The notes: generated by a model not told the origin, from the letters alone. A DNA stretch of 64,000 nucleotides from Kineococcus endophyticus (GCF_040796495.1 NZ_JBFNQN010000016.1:101596-165595); one strand, 5' to 3'; positions 1 to 12,373 are shown, counted from the first letter of the stretch. Made by a program: numbers and translations.

Positions 1-497
1 TCGCAGGCACTCACCTGGCAGCCGATGGAGGCGTACACCCCCGTGACGACGAGCTGGTCGCGACCCGCCCGTCGCAGGTCGTCGGCGAGGGTCGAGCGCT
101 GGAACGCGGAGTACCGCCACTTCGTCAGCACGGTGTCGCCGCCGTGCGGCGCCACCTGGTCGGGAATGCCCGCCCGGTGCGGACGGCGACCGATGCCGTC
201 ACCCCAGAAGTCGCTGAGCAGCGCGCGGTCCCCCGGGTCCTGGACCGCGGGCTGGGCGGTGTAGACGACGGGGACCCCGGCGGCCGCCGCCGCGGAGCGG
301 ATGCGCGAGACGTTGCGCAGCAACGTATCCCGCAGCCTCGAGTCCGCACCGTAGACGTCGAGGAAGTGGTCCTGCAGGTCGTGCAGCAGCAGCACGGCAC
401 GGTCGGCCCGCAGTTCCCACGGGACGCGGGCGACGGGGAGTTCGGCCGGGGTCGGCAACGGGTAGTCGGTGACGGCGGGCAGGTCGGTGACGCTCAC
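1..497 (-). CDS. entB: isochorismatase (2,3-dihydro-2,3-dihydroxybenzoate synthase), partial
   Basis: Hydrolyses isochorismate to 2,3-dihydro-2,3-dihydroxybenzoate and pyruvate in catechol siderophore synthesis. The first 165 codons are in the window; the rest lies beyond base 1. Translation from the GTG at 497 gives the family landmarks in order: a PWELR entry segment, [10 protein letters not shown] (catalytic Asp region), [17 protein letters not shown], and [10 protein letters not shown] carrying the conserved Cys. All match the N-terminal half of EntB/DhbB. A GGAG lies 8 bases upstream of the GTG. It follows entA by about 33 bases on the same strand and is probably co-transcribed with it from the iron-box promoter. 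Whether a C-terminal aryl carrier domain (as in EntB) is present cannot be seen. Confidence 0.9.
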   Translation of the reverse strand, partial: MSVTDLPAVTDYPLPTPAELPVARVPWELRADRAVLLLHDLQDHFLDVYGADSRLRDTLLRNVSRIRSAAAAAGVPVVYTAQPAVQDPGDRALLSDFWGDGIGRRPHRAGIPDQVAPHGGDTVLTKWRYSAFQRSTLADDLRRAGRDQLVVTGVYASIGCQVSAC

Positions 498-529
498 AGG
501 GTTTCTCCGGGGCAGGCGGGGACGGCGGG

Positions 530-1294
530 TCAGTCGCGCAGTGACGCGCCGCCGTCCACGAGGACGTCGGTGAGGGTGATGTGGCGCGCCGCGTCGGACA
601 GCAGGAAACCCACCGTCTCCGCGACGTCGCGAGGGTCGGCGACCCGGCCGAGCGGGATGCCCAGGCGGAACGCGTCGAGGTCGCCGCGCACGACGGAGCC
701 CGGTCCACCGGGCAGGTCGCGCTGCATGGCGGTGTCGGTGGATCCCGGGGAGACGACGTTGCAGCGCACGCCGTCCGGGGCCAGTTCGAGCCCCAGGCAC
801 AGGACGTACCGGGTGGCGGCCGCCTTGGACGCGGCGTAGGCGGCCATGCCCGTCCGGGAGAGCTTGGCGGCGTTGGAACTGACCGCCACGATGGCGCCGC
901 GGCGGCGTCGGACCATGTGCCGGGCCACGGCCCGGCAGACGTTCCGGGTGCCCCCCGCGTTCACGGCCATCGACAGGTCCCAGTCACGGTCGCCGTCACC
1001 CGTCGCGGCGCCGGCCCGCAGGACACCGGCGACGTGGGCGAGTTCCTCCACCGGACCCAGCTCCCGTTCGGCACGGTCGACCTCCCGGTCCACCGCGTCA
1101 CGATCGGCGACGTCGCACACGGCCGTCCGGACGCGGACACCCCGCGTGCCGAACCGGGCTGCGGCAGCCTCGAGGGCCTCACCGTCCCGGTCGAGCAGCA
1201 GGAGCGCCGTGTGACGTGGTGCGAGCACCTCGGCGACCGCGGAACCGATCCCACCGGCCGCACCGGTGACGACGGCGACGCGTTCTGTGCTCAC
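530..1294 (-). CDS. entA: 2,3-dihydro-2,3-dihydroxybenzoate dehydrogenase
   Basis: Short-chain dehydrogenase of 254 residues that oxidises 2,3-dihydro-2,3-dihydroxybenzoate to 2,3-dihydroxybenzoate with NAD+. Visible motifs: TGAAGGIG nucleotide-binding loop at residues 10-17, Ser139/140, and YAASK with Tyr153 and Lys157. The specific EntA signatures are [11 protein letters not shown] near 181-191 and [13 protein letters not shown] followed by a [12 protein letters not shown] tail, which separate it from generic SDRs. Start is the GTG at 1294, only 23 bases from the divergent GTG at 1318. No good ribosome site precedes it, so the mRNA may be leaderless. It precedes entB on the same strand; the dihydroxybenzoate-AMP ligase and NRPS genes expected for a full pathway are not in the window. 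Confidence 0.92.
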   Translation of the reverse strand: MSTERVAVVTGAAGGIGSAVAEVLAPRHTALLLLDRDGEALEAAAARFGTRGVRVRTAVCDVADRDAVDREVDRAERELGPVEELAHVAGVLRAGAATGDGDRDWDLSMAVNAGGTRNVCRAVARHMVRRRRGAIVAVSSNAAKLSRTGMAAYAASKAAATRYVLCLGLELAPDGVRCNVVSPGSTDTAMQRDLPGGPGSVVRGDLDAFRLGIPLGRVADPRDVAETVGFLLSDAARHITLTDVLVDGGASLRD

Positions 1295-1299
1295 GGCAG

Positions 1300-1318
1300 G
1301 AAGGTTAGCCTCACCTCG
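1300..1318. promoter_or_regulatory. IdeR/DtxR-type iron box
   Basis: The 15 bases at 1302-1316 (AGGTTAGCCTCACCT) match 13 of 15 positions of the core of the DtxR/IdeR consensus AGGTTAGGCTAACCT. The site fills the 23-base gap between the divergent starts of entA (1294) and the phosphopantetheinyl transferase (1318), so a bound iron-loaded repressor would block both promoters. This is known biology for siderophore genes in actinobacteria; binding here is inferred from the sequence only. Confidence 0.75.
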
Positions 1319-2049
1319 TGTTCCACCGTCAACTCCTCAGCGACGAGACGAACGTCTCACTGCTCGTGCACGGTCGGCTCCCAGCCCGGTCCTCCGTCAC
1401 CCGCCCCACCGTCGAGGACCTGCGACGGGCGGACCGGTTGCGGCGCAGCGAGGACCGGGACCGCTCCCTCGTGACGGCGCACCTCCTGCGGGTGGCCGCC
1501 GCTCACCTGGCCGGGGTCGACGCCGGGGAGGTCGACGTCACGCGGGCCTGCCGGACGTGCGGGACCGACGGCGACCACGGCCGCCCCGTCGTCCGGCGGG
1601 GTCCGGCCGCCGGCATCGGACTGTCCGCCTCGCACGCCGGGGACGTCGTCGTCGTGGCTGCCTCGACGGTGGGGCCGGTCGGGATCGACGTGGACCTCGT
1701 CGCGCACACCGCGTTCCCCGGTTTCGACGCCGTCGCCCTCGCCCCCCGGGAGCGCGACGCCCTCGACCGCGTCCCGTCCGCCGACCGTGCGCGGTGGCGG
1801 GCCCGGTGCTGGACGCGGAAGGAAGCCGTCCTGAAGTGGACAGGGCTCGGGCTGGCCGTCGAGCCCACCGCCGTCGAGGTTCCCGCCGACGGGACGCCGC
1901 ACGCGCGGGGTCCCCTGTCCGCCGAACTCCCCCCGGACCTCGTCGTCGTGGGGTTGCAGGGACTTCCGCCCGGGTACGTCGGGGCGGTCGCCGCCCAGCG
2001 CGACGCCGCCGGTGTCCTCGCCCGCCCGGTCGAGGACACCGGCGGCTAG
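1318..2049 (+). CDS. 4'-phosphopantetheinyl transferase, Sfp type
   Basis: Transfers the phosphopantetheine arm of CoA to carrier domains of NRPS/PKS enzymes, here most likely those of the catechol siderophore. The 243-residue protein has the Sfp-family order: N-terminal LLxVAAAHLAG, SASHAGDVVVVA, the Mg-binding GIDVDL near residue 122, and the W-T-R-KEAVLKWTG helix near 162-171. It is divergent from entA with an iron box between them, which ties it to siderophore assembly rather than fatty acid synthesis (AcpS type). The GTG at 1318 is the only sensible start. The TAG stop (2047-2049) lies inside the CTAG edge of a foldback element, so the last residues may have been altered by an insertion. 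Confidence 0.9.
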   Translation: MFHRQLLSDETNVSLLVHGRLPARSSVTRPTVEDLRRADRLRRSEDRDRSLVTAHLLRVAAAHLAGVDAGEVDVTRACRTCGTDGDHGRPVVRRGPAAGIGLSASHAGDVVVVAASTVGPVGIDVDLVAHTAFPGFDAVALAPRERDALDRVPSADRARWRARCWTRKEAVLKWTGLGLAVEPTAVEVPADGTPHARGPLSAELPPDLVVVGLQGLPPGYVGAVAAQRDAAGVLARPVEDTGG

Positions 2050-2211
2050 TGGTCTGACCGGGAAGTTCGTGACCACAGGCGCGTCCTGAGTGCGTGCATC
2101 GCAAGGCGTGGGAGCGACGGGCTGGCAGCGTCATCTCGAGCGACCGCAACGCAGCGAGGTGCGTGCTCAGGGCGCGAAGGGGGGGCACGAACTTCCCGGT
2201 CAGACAACTAG
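2046..2211. mobile_element. 166-base foldback element (MITE-like) or long terminator hairpin
   Basis: Bases 2046-2071 and 2186-2211 are inverted repeats of 26 bases with one mismatch, both ending in CTAG. A second nested helix pairs 2080-2102 with 2154-2176: 18 Watson-Crick pairs, four G-U wobbles and one mismatch, wobbles counted for a plus-strand transcript. The element sits exactly between two convergent genes, supplies the stop codon of the upstream gene and ends one base before the stop codon of the next. It has no ORF of its own. It could be a miniature inverted-repeat element with a CTAG target, or a structured bidirectional terminator. Confidence 0.6.
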
Positions 2212-2212
2212 A

Positions 2213-4235
<2,023 letters not shown>

Positions 4236-4241
4236 GCGGGC

Positions 4242-4658
4242 TCACCCGAGGAGCGTGGGGACGACGTACCAGCGGTTGTCGACCTCGGCGACGACGAGAC
4301 GCCGTGGCGCGGCGCGCTCGTCGCCGCCCCCAGCACCGGCGAACCGCACGACGAGGTCCGCACCGTCCCGGACGACGACCGTCCCCGAGAGGTCGGGCAC
4401 CAGCTCCGTCACCCGTCGCAGCTCCGCCTGCGCCGCAGCCCGCGGGTCGGCGACGACCTCCTCGTCCAGCAGGAGGGCGAGGCGAGCGGGGTCCTCGGCG
4501 CGCAGCGCCGCCTGCACGGACCCGGCCAACTCCGTCGGGTCCTGCGCCCCCCGCGCGGGTTCGGCGTGGATGGCGACGGTGAGGCCGCCGATGGCCAGCA
4601 GCGGCACGAGCACCGCGAGCGCGAGCCAGGGACCGGAGGGACGTCGGGGAGGAGCCAC
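4242..4658 (-). CDS. small membrane-anchored protein of unknown function
   Basis: A 138-residue protein with a short Arg/Pro-rich N-terminus, one hydrophobic segment (about residues 12-32, ALAVLVPLLAIGGLTVAI) and an extracytoplasmic domain of about 100 residues rich in Ala, Leu and Val with a conserved-looking end (VDNRWYVVPTLLG). The shape resembles small mean-charge domains that sit outside the membrane (NTF2/DUF4878-like fold: LLDEEVVADP, RFAGAGGGDERA, WYVVP), but I do not recognise the family firmly. Start taken as GTG at 4658, since the stop-free frame further upstream runs through the tRNA and terminator. It converges with the MmyB-type regulator, six bases between stops. Confidence 0.65.
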   Translation of the reverse strand: MAPPRRPSGPWLALAVLVPLLAIGGLTVAIHAEPARGAQDPTELAGSVQAALRAEDPARLALLLDEEVVADPRAAAQAELRRVTELVPDLSGTVVVRDGADLVVRFAGAGGGDERAAPRRLVVAEVDNRWYVVPTLLG

Positions 4659-4683
4659 CCGAGGAGTGTCCCGGGAACGACGA

Positions 4684-4709
4684 AGGCCCCGGTCTGCTGA
4701 CCGGGGCCT
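4684..4709 (-). terminator. intrinsic terminator after tRNA-Leu
   Basis: Perfect 11-base-pair stem (4684-4694 with 4699-4709) and a four-base loop, lying 11 bases past the 3' end of the tRNA on the minus strand and followed by TTCGTCGTT. Good position and shape for a terminator, though the T-tract is interrupted. Confidence 0.75.
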
Positions 4710-4719
4710 CCACCACACG

Positions 4720-4803
4720 TGCGCGAGGGGGGAGTTGAACCCCCACGCCCTTTCGGGCACACGGACCTGAACCGTGCGCGTCTGCCTATTCCGCCACTCG
4801 CGC
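4720..4803 (-). tRNA. tRNA-Leu (anticodon CAG)
   Basis: On the minus strand the 84 bases form a class II tRNA: acceptor GCGCGAG/CTCGCGC, D arm with GGCGGAATAGGCAGAC, anticodon stem CACGG/CCGTG around the loop TTCAGGT (anticodon CAG, decoding CUG), a long variable arm with GCCC/GGGC around GAAA, and T arm GGGGG-TTCAACT-CCCCC. Discriminator base is A. The CCA end is not encoded. A tRNA-Leu next to fhaA is a conserved actinobacterial arrangement. Confidence 0.97.
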
Positions 4804-4961
4804 GTGCTGAGAGCAACCGTACCAGCCCGCGACACCCGCCGATGACGTCCCCACACGCCACCTCCACCTCTGCGCACCGCCGCTCCACAGGCGCGCAGGG
4901 GGTCCCCGGCTACGATTGCCGGGCCGGACTGTCTGACCGTGATCTTGAGGGGAGGCCCACC

Positions 4962-5666
4962 GTGGGAGTGCTCGACCGCTTCGAGCGCGGGGTCGAACGT
5001 GCCGTCAACGGTGTGTTCGCGCGGGCCTTCCGCAGCGAGGTGCAACCCGTCGAGGTCGCCAGCGCCCTGCGCCGCGAACTGGACGACCGCGCGGCGGTCC
5101 TCTCGCGCGGCCGGACGCTCGTCCCCAACAGCTTCATCGTCGAGCTGGGCCCGGCCGACCACGAGAAGATCGCCTCCTGGCAGGACACCCTGGCCGACGA
5201 GCTCGTCGCCGCCGTCACCCAGCACGCCGAGAAGCAGCGGTACAGCTTCGTCGGACCGGTGCGGGTCGGCTTCCACGAGGCCGACGACCTCGAGACCGGC
5301 GTCTTCCGCGTCCTGTCCTCCACCGTCAAGGGCCGCGTCGCCCCCGCGACGCCCCGCACCAACCAGGCCGGCCGGCCCCGGCTGGAGGTCGACGGCCGCG
5401 GGTACGTGCTCGCGGAGTCGGTGACCGTCCTGGGGCGCGGCTCGGACGCCGACGTCGTCCTGGACGACCCGGGCGTCTCGCGCCGGCACGCGGAGATCCG
5501 CGTCGCGCCGGGCGGGGCACGGGTGTCCGACCTCAGCTCGACCAACGGGACGTTCGTCGACGGCGAGCGGGTGTCCTCGCTCGACCTGTGGGACGGGGCC
5601 GTCATCACCGTGGGGCGCAGCAAGATCGTGTTCCACGCCGCCCGGCGGGACGAGGGCTGGACGTGA
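4962..5666 (+). CDS. fhaA: FHA domain protein FhaA (DUF3662 plus FHA)
   Basis: Phosphothreonine-binding adaptor of the PknB signalling system; in mycobacteria FhaA binds phosphorylated MviN/MurJ and restrains peptidoglycan synthesis. The 234-residue protein has the N-terminal DUF3662 domain (GVLDRFERGVERAVNGVFARAFRSEVQPVEVASALRREL, broken here as residues 2-40) and a C-terminal FHA domain at about 150-230 with GRGSD, SRRHAEI and LSSTNGTFV. It is much shorter than the mycobacterial protein because the disordered linker between the domains is only about 20 residues. GTG at 4962 has GAGGGGAGG 7-8 bases upstream. First gene of the fhaA-fhaB-pstP-rodA-pbpA-pknB cluster. Confidence 0.92.
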   Translation: MGVLDRFERGVERAVNGVFARAFRSEVQPVEVASALRRELDDRAAVLSRGRTLVPNSFIVELGPADHEKIASWQDTLADELVAAVTQHAEKQRYSFVGPVRVGFHEADDLETGVFRVLSSTVKGRVAPATPRTNQAGRPRLEVDGRGYVLAESVTVLGRGSDADVVLDDPGVSRRHAEIRVAPGGARVSDLSSTNGTFVDGERVSSLDLWDGAVITVGRSKIVFHAARRDEGWT

Positions 5667-5688
5667 CGGGCGAACCGGGGACGCGTTC

Positions 5689-6174
5689 GTGAGCGAACTG
5701 ACCCTCACCGTCCTGCGGTTGGGGCTCCTCGTCGTGCTCTGGCTGTTCGTCCTGGCCATCGTCGGCGTCCTGCGCGCCGACCTTCTGGGGACGCGCGTCA
5801 CAGCCCGCCGGACCGAGCGCGCCAAGGCGCGGCCCCGGCGCGACCCGGTCGAGGCCGCCCCCGAACCGGCCCGGGCCCGGCGCGCGACGCTCGTCGTGAC
5901 CGAGGGTTCGTTGCGCGGCACCACCCTCGCCCTGGGGCAGAGCGCCGTGCTCATCGGTCGCGGTAGCGACTGCACCCTCGTCCTCGACGACGAGTACGCC
6001 TCCACCAAGCACGTCCGCATCACCGCCAACCCCGCCGGCGACGGCTGGACGGTCGAGGACCTGCAGTCCACGAACGGCACGTTCCTCGGCCGCGACCGCC
6101 TGACCGCCCCCGCCCCCTTCGAGCCCGGCACGCCGCTGCGCATCGGCAAGACCGTGCTCGAACTCCGGAGGTAG
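5689..6174 (+). CDS. fhaB: FHA domain protein FhaB
   Basis: Single-pass membrane protein of 161 residues. Residues about 4-28 are a hydrophobic anchor (LTVLRLGLLVVLWLFVLAIVGVL), followed by a basic linker and a C-terminal FHA domain with LIGRGSDCTLVLDD, YASTKHVRI and DLQSTNGTFLG, the phosphothreonine-binding loops. In mycobacteria FhaB (FipA-interacting) couples PknA/PknB/PstP signalling to the division machinery. It lies 22 bases after fhaA and three bases before pstP, so translation with pstP is probably coupled. Start GTG at 5689. Confidence 0.92.
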   Translation: MSELTLTVLRLGLLVVLWLFVLAIVGVLRADLLGTRVTARRTERAKARPRRDPVEAAPEPARARRATLVVTEGSLRGTTLALGQSAVLIGRGSDCTLVLDDEYASTKHVRITANPAGDGWTVEDLQSTNGTFLGRDRLTAPAPFEPGTPLRIGKTVLELRR

Positions 6175-6177
6175 CCC

Positions 6178-7569
6178 GTGGCCATCGCGCTGAACTACGC
6201 CGCGCGCTCGGACGTCGGACTGGGCCGCACGACGAACCAGGACTCCGGGTACGCCGGGCCGCACCTCCTCGTCATCGCCGACGGCATGGGCGGGCACGCC
6301 GGTGGGGACGTCGCCAGCTCCCTCGCGGTCGGCGAGATGTCCTCCCTCGACGGGGAGTCGCACGGCAGCGACGACGCCGCCCAGCACCTGCACGACGCCA
6401 TCGAGGCCGCCAACGAGCAGCTGCGCCGGCGCATCGAGGCCGAACCCGACCTCAACGGCATGGGCACGACGGTCACGGCGATCCTGCGCGCCGGTTCCCG
6501 GCTCGTGCTCGCGCACATCGGCGACTCGCGCGGCTACCTCCTGCGCGACGGCGCGCTGACGCAGCTGACGAAGGACCACAGCTACGTCCAGACCCTCATC
6601 GACGACGGGCGCATCACGCCCGAGGAGGCCGAGCGGCACCCGCAGCGCTCGGTGATCATGCGCGTCCTCACGGGCCGCACGGACGACGAGGCGGACGTCT
6701 CCGTCCGCGAGGCCCGCCCGGGCGACCGCTACCTCCTCTGCAGCGACGGCCTCTCGGGCGTCGTCAGCCACGACACCCTCGCCGAGACCCTCGCCGCAGG
6801 CGAGGACCCGGACACCACGTGCCAGCGGCTCGTCGAGCTCGCGCTGCGCGGCGGGGGTCCGGACAACATCTCCTGCGTCGTCGCCGACGTCGTCGAGCTC
6901 GGCGGCGGCGCACCGCCGTCGACGACCCCGCAGGTCGTCGGCGCGGCCGCGTTCCACCGTCCCCGCCGCTCCTCGGCCGCCGGGACCCCGGCCGCTCGGG
7001 CCGCCGCCCTGCGCGCCGCGCAGGACGAGTCCGGCGACGACTCGGAGGACGACGATCGCCCGACGCTGACCGACCGCGAGCGCCGCCGTCGGCGCCTGCG
7101 GTGGATCGCCGGTCCGCTGCTCCTCGTGCTGCTGCTCGCGGCCGGCGGGCTGGGGTTGTGGCGCTGGAGCCAGCAGCAGTACTACGTCGGTGACGACGCC
7201 GGGACGGTCGCGATCTACCAGGGGCTGACGCAGGACATCGGCCCCCTGAAGACGTCCCACGTCCTGCAGACGACGGACATCGCGGTGGCCGACCTGTCGA
7301 CGACGTGGTCCACGCGCGTCCGGGCGCGGGTGTCGTCGAGCAGCCTCGCCGACGCGCGCGAACTCGTCGAGAACCTCGAGGACAACGCCGCTGCCTGCCG
7401 CGCGGCGGTCACGGCGAACGCGCCCGTCCCCTCGCCGACCCCGACCGCCAGCGCCGGGGCGACGGACACCCAGACCCCGAGCGCCACGTCGACGAGCACG
7501 TCGACGAGCACCCCCACGAGCTCCCCCACCGAGACCCTGAGCCCCGAGGACTGCGGAGGCGTCGGCTGA
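6178..7569 (+). CDS. pstP: PP2C-type Ser/Thr protein phosphatase PstP
   Basis: Metal-dependent phosphatase of 463 residues that reverses PknB phosphorylation. The cytosolic PP2C domain (about 5-238) has the metal ligands in NQDSGYAG (Asp22), IADGMGGHAGGD (Asp35), LCSDGLSGVV and GGPDNISC. A charged linker with an acidic patch leads to one membrane helix at about 306-327 (WIAGPLLLVLLLAAGGLGLW), then an external domain of about 90 residues and a Thr/Ser/Pro tail. Length is typical of the family. Start GTG at 6178; the stop TGA shares one base with the ATG of rodA. Confidence 0.95.
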   Translation: MAIALNYAARSDVGLGRTTNQDSGYAGPHLLVIADGMGGHAGGDVASSLAVGEMSSLDGESHGSDDAAQHLHDAIEAANEQLRRRIEAEPDLNGMGTTVTAILRAGSRLVLAHIGDSRGYLLRDGALTQLTKDHSYVQTLIDDGRITPEEAERHPQRSVIMRVLTGRTDDEADVSVREARPGDRYLLCSDGLSGVVSHDTLAETLAAGEDPDTTCQRLVELALRGGGPDNISCVVADVVELGGGAPPSTTPQVVGAAAFHRPRRSSAAGTPAARAAALRAAQDESGDDSEDDDRPTLTDRERRRRRLRWIAGPLLLVLLLAAGGLGLWRWSQQQYYVGDDAGTVAIYQGLTQDIGPLKTSHVLQTTDIAVADLSTTWSTRVRARVSSSSLADARELVENLEDNAAACRAAVTANAPVPSPTPTASAGATDTQTPSATSTSTSTSTPTSSPTETLSPEDCGGVG

Positions 7570-8942
7570 TGGCCACCGTGCTGCCCGTCTACCCCACGAC
7601 CCGGCGCAACGTCGAACTCGCGCTGGTGCTGCTCGCCGTCGTCATCGCCGGCGGAGCCTGGGCCGTCACCGGCCTGACCATCGACGGGTCGCTGCCACCG
7701 AACCTCTTCGCCTACGCGGGCGGCCTCGGCGGGCTCGCCGTCGTGCTGCACCTGCTGCTGCGCTGGCGGGCCAAGCACGCCGACCCGCTGCTGCTGCCGG
7801 TGGCGACGCTGCTCAACGGCATCGGCCTGGTGATGATCCACCGGCTCGACCTCGCGCTGGACTCCTCGGCCGCGTCCCGGCAGTTCATCTGGACCGCGCT
7901 GGGGATCGTCGCCGCGGGTGCCGTGCTGGTGTTCGTGCGCGACCACCGGATCCTGCGCCGGTACACGTGGACGGCTGCCGTGGCCGGTCTCGTCCTGCTG
8001 CTGCTTCCGCTCGCGCCGGGGTTGGGCCGCACCGTCAACGGGGCGCGGATCTGGATCGGGATCGGTCCGCTGTCCTTCCAGCCCGGTGAACTCGCGAAGA
8101 TCTGCCTGGCGGTGTTCTTCGCCGGGTACCTCGTCGTGCACCGCGACGCGCTGAGCCTGACCGGCAAGAAGATCCTGTTCCTGCAGCTGCCGCGGGCGCG
8201 CGACCTCGGGCCGATCCTGCTGGCCTGGGTGGCGAGCATCGGGATCCTCGTCCTGCAGCGCGACCTCGGGACCTCGCTCCTCTTCTTCGGGCTGTTCGTG
8301 GCCGTCCTCTACGTCTCCACCGAACGCGTGTCGTGGATCGTGCTCGGCCTGCTGATGTTCTCGGCCGCGGCCGTCTTCGCGGCCACGACGATGGGTCACG
8401 TCCAGGCGCGCGTCGACATCTGGCTGCACCCGTTCACGGCGGAGAACCGCAGCGGCTCCAGCTACCAGCTCGTCCAGGGCCTGTTCGGGATGGCCAACGG
8501 CGGGCTCACCGGGACCGGTCTGGGCGAGGGCCGGCCGCAGACCGTGCCGTACGCGAACTCCGACTTCATCTACTCAACGATCGGCGAGGAGCTCGGCCTG
8601 GCCGGCCTGTTCGCCGTGCTCGTGCTGTACGTCGTGCTCGTCGAGCGAGGGCTCCGGACCGCCATCGGCGTCCGCGACGGGTTCGGCAAGCTGCTGGCCG
8701 CGGGGCTCGCGTTCTCGGTGACGCTGCAGGTCTTCGTCGTCGTCGGCGGCGTGACGCGGGTCATCCCGCTGACGGGTCTGACGATGCCGTTCCTCGCCGC
8801 GGGCGGGTCCTCGCTGGTGTCGAACTGGATCGTCGTCGCGCTGCTGCTGCGGGTGTCCGACCTCGCGCGCCGCCCCGCCGCGGAGGTCCGCAACGGCCCC
8901 GACGGCGACACCGGCGTGACCCAGGCGGTGAGGACGCTGTGA
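7569..8942 (+). CDS. rodA: FtsW/RodA/SpoVE family peptidoglycan glycosyltransferase
   Basis: Multi-spanning SEDS protein, 457 residues and about ten membrane helices, that polymerises lipid II glycan strands with its partner penicillin-binding protein. Family landmarks: GARIWIGIGPLSFQPGELAKI, the catalytic-region LQRDLGTSLLFFGLF, GTGLGEGRPQTVPYANSDFIYSTIGEELGL (given here in parts) and LAAGGSSL near the C-terminus. Cluster position makes it the RodA/FtsW member paired with pbpA downstream. The ATG at 7569 overlaps the pstP stop by one base and its own stop overlaps the pbpA start by four. Confidence 0.94.
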   Translation: MATVLPVYPTTRRNVELALVLLAVVIAGGAWAVTGLTIDGSLPPNLFAYAGGLGGLAVVLHLLLRWRAKHADPLLLPVATLLNGIGLVMIHRLDLALDSSAASRQFIWTALGIVAAGAVLVFVRDHRILRRYTWTAAVAGLVLLLLPLAPGLGRTVNGARIWIGIGPLSFQPGELAKICLAVFFAGYLVVHRDALSLTGKKILFLQLPRARDLGPILLAWVASIGILVLQRDLGTSLLFFGLFVAVLYVSTERVSWIVLGLLMFSAAAVFAATTMGHVQARVDIWLHPFTAENRSGSSYQLVQGLFGMANGGLTGTGLGEGRPQTVPYANSDFIYSTIGEELGLAGLFAVLVLYVVLVERGLRTAIGVRDGFGKLLAAGLAFSVTLQVFVVVGGVTRVIPLTGLTMPFLAAGGSSLVSNWIVVALLLRVSDLARRPAAEVRNGPDGDTGVTQAVRTL

Positions 8943-10402
8943 ACCGCCCCCTGCGCCGGCTGTCCCTCGTGGTGGCCTTCCTCTTCTTCGCGCTCTTCGC
9001 GTCCACGACGTGGATCCAGTTCGTCTCGGCGGACCGGCTCAACGCGATGCCGGGCAACTCCCGGCAGCTGTACGCCGAGTTCGGCCGAGAGCGCGGCGCG
9101 ATCCTCGTCCAGGGTGGTGCGGCCGTCGCCACGAGCGAGCGCGTCGACGACCCGTACACGTTCCAGCGCGCCTACGCGGCGGGCCAGCTCTACGCGCCCG
9201 TCACGGGCTACTACTCGCTGCGCTACGGCACGGCCGGCATCGAGCGCGCCGAGAACGACGTGCTGTCCGGGTCCGCGGACGAGCTGTTCTACCGCAACCT
9301 GTCCAGCCTGCTGACCGGTGAGAAGCCGAAGGGCGCCGACGTCACGCTGACGCTGCAGCCCAAGGTGCAGCAGGCGGCGTGGGACGCCCTGGCCGGGCGC
9401 AAGGGCGCCGTCGTCGCCCTGGACCCCGAGACGGGGAACGTCCTGGCCATGGTGTCCAGCCCCAGCTACGACCCGAACACGCTCGCCAGCCACGACGGCG
9501 CGGCGCAGCAGCAGGCGTGGACGCAGCTCAACGGCGACGAGGACGACCCGCTGGTGAACCGCGCGACGTCCGCGCTCTACCCGCCGGGGTCGACCTTCAA
9601 GCTCGTCACGGCCGCCGCGGCGCTGGAGAGCGGGAAGTACACCGCCGACTCCGCGCTGGACGGGCCGCAGGAGCTCGACCTGCCCCAGACGAACAACACC
9701 CTCAAGAACGACGAGGGCACGGCGTGCGGTCCGAACGACAAGGTGTCGCTGTCGGACGCGCTGAAGATCTCGTGCAACACCGCCTTCGGCTGGCTCGGTG
9801 AGCAGCTCGGCGCGGAGACGCTCGGCGAGCAGGCCGCCAAGTTCGGGTTCGGGCAGTCGCTGTCCATCCCGACGTCGGTGGCCACGAGCCGCTACCCGAC
9901 CGGGGACGCCGTCGCCGGCCCGCTGCTCGCGTACTCCGCGATCGGCCAGGGCAACGACGTCGCGACGCCGCTGCAGGTGGCGATGCTGTCGGCGGCCATC
10001 GCCAACGACGGGGTCGTCATGAAGCCGAACCTCGTCGCGAAGGTCAGCGAAGCCGGCGGTTCGGGCAGCGTCATCGAGCAGCCCTCGCCGAGCGAACTGG
10101 GCCGGGCCGTCAGCTCGAGCACGGCGAAGACGTTGCAGCAGATGATGGAGCTCGTCGTCAGCAACGGCACCGGCACGCGGGCGCAGATCGACGGCGCCAC
10201 CGTCGGCGGCAAGACCGGTACGGCCCAGCACGGGGCGGGACTGCCGCCCTACGCGTGGTTCACGTCCTTCGCGGAGAAGGGCGGCAAGAAGGTCGCGGTG
10301 GCCGTGGTCATCGAGGACGGCGGGTCGACCGAGAGCGCCTACGGCGGCCGGTTGTCGGCCCCCGTGGCCAAGACGGTGATGGAGGCGGCGCTGAATGGCT
10401 GA
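8939..10402 (+). CDS. pbpA: penicillin-binding protein 2-type transpeptidase PbpA
   Basis: Class B PBP of 487 residues that cross-links peptidoglycan outside the membrane. N-terminal anchor at about residues 8-28, dimerisation domain to about 150, then a transpeptidase domain with the active-site SxxK in PPGSTFKL (Ser218, Lys221), SxN in KISCNTAFG and KTG in VGGKTGTAQ (Lys425). Start GTG at 8939 overlaps the rodA stop (GTGA), as in related actinobacteria, where the pair works as one synthase unit and PknB phosphorylates PbpA. The stop overlaps a 29-codon ORF. Confidence 0.94.
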   Translation: MNRPLRRLSLVVAFLFFALFASTTWIQFVSADRLNAMPGNSRQLYAEFGRERGAILVQGGAAVATSERVDDPYTFQRAYAAGQLYAPVTGYYSLRYGTAGIERAENDVLSGSADELFYRNLSSLLTGEKPKGADVTLTLQPKVQQAAWDALAGRKGAVVALDPETGNVLAMVSSPSYDPNTLASHDGAAQQQAWTQLNGDEDDPLVNRATSALYPPGSTFKLVTAAAALESGKYTADSALDGPQELDLPQTNNTLKNDEGTACGPNDKVSLSDALKISCNTAFGWLGEQLGAETLGEQAAKFGFGQSLSIPTSVATSRYPTGDAVAGPLLAYSAIGQGNDVATPLQVAMLSAAIANDGVVMKPNLVAKVSEAGGSGSVIEQPSPSELGRAVSSSTAKTLQQMMELVVSNGTGTRAQIDGATVGGKTGTAQHGAGLPPYAWFTSFAEKGGKKVAVAVVIEDGGSTESAYGGRLSAPVAKTVMEAALNG

Positions 10403-10480
10403 CCGCAGCACAGGTCGGGACACCGAGGGCACCGAGGGCACCGACGGCAGTGACACAGGACGCAGGGGACGGGGAGAGCA

Positions 10481-10484
<4 letters not shown>
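10395..10484 (+). CDS. 29-residue mini-ORF between pbpA and pknB
   Basis: An ATG at 10395, eight bases inside the end of pbpA, opens a 29-codon frame rich in Gly, Thr, Arg and acidic residues that stops at 10482-10484 and overlaps the pknB GTG (10481) by four bases. The overlap on both sides suggests that it passes ribosomes from pbpA to pknB. Many relatives have a second kinase gene, pknA, at this place; this could be a relic of its first codons or only a coupling peptide. Whether the peptide is made is unknown. Confidence 0.4.
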
Positions 10485-12369
<1,885 letters not shown>

Positions 12370-12373
<4 letters not shown>

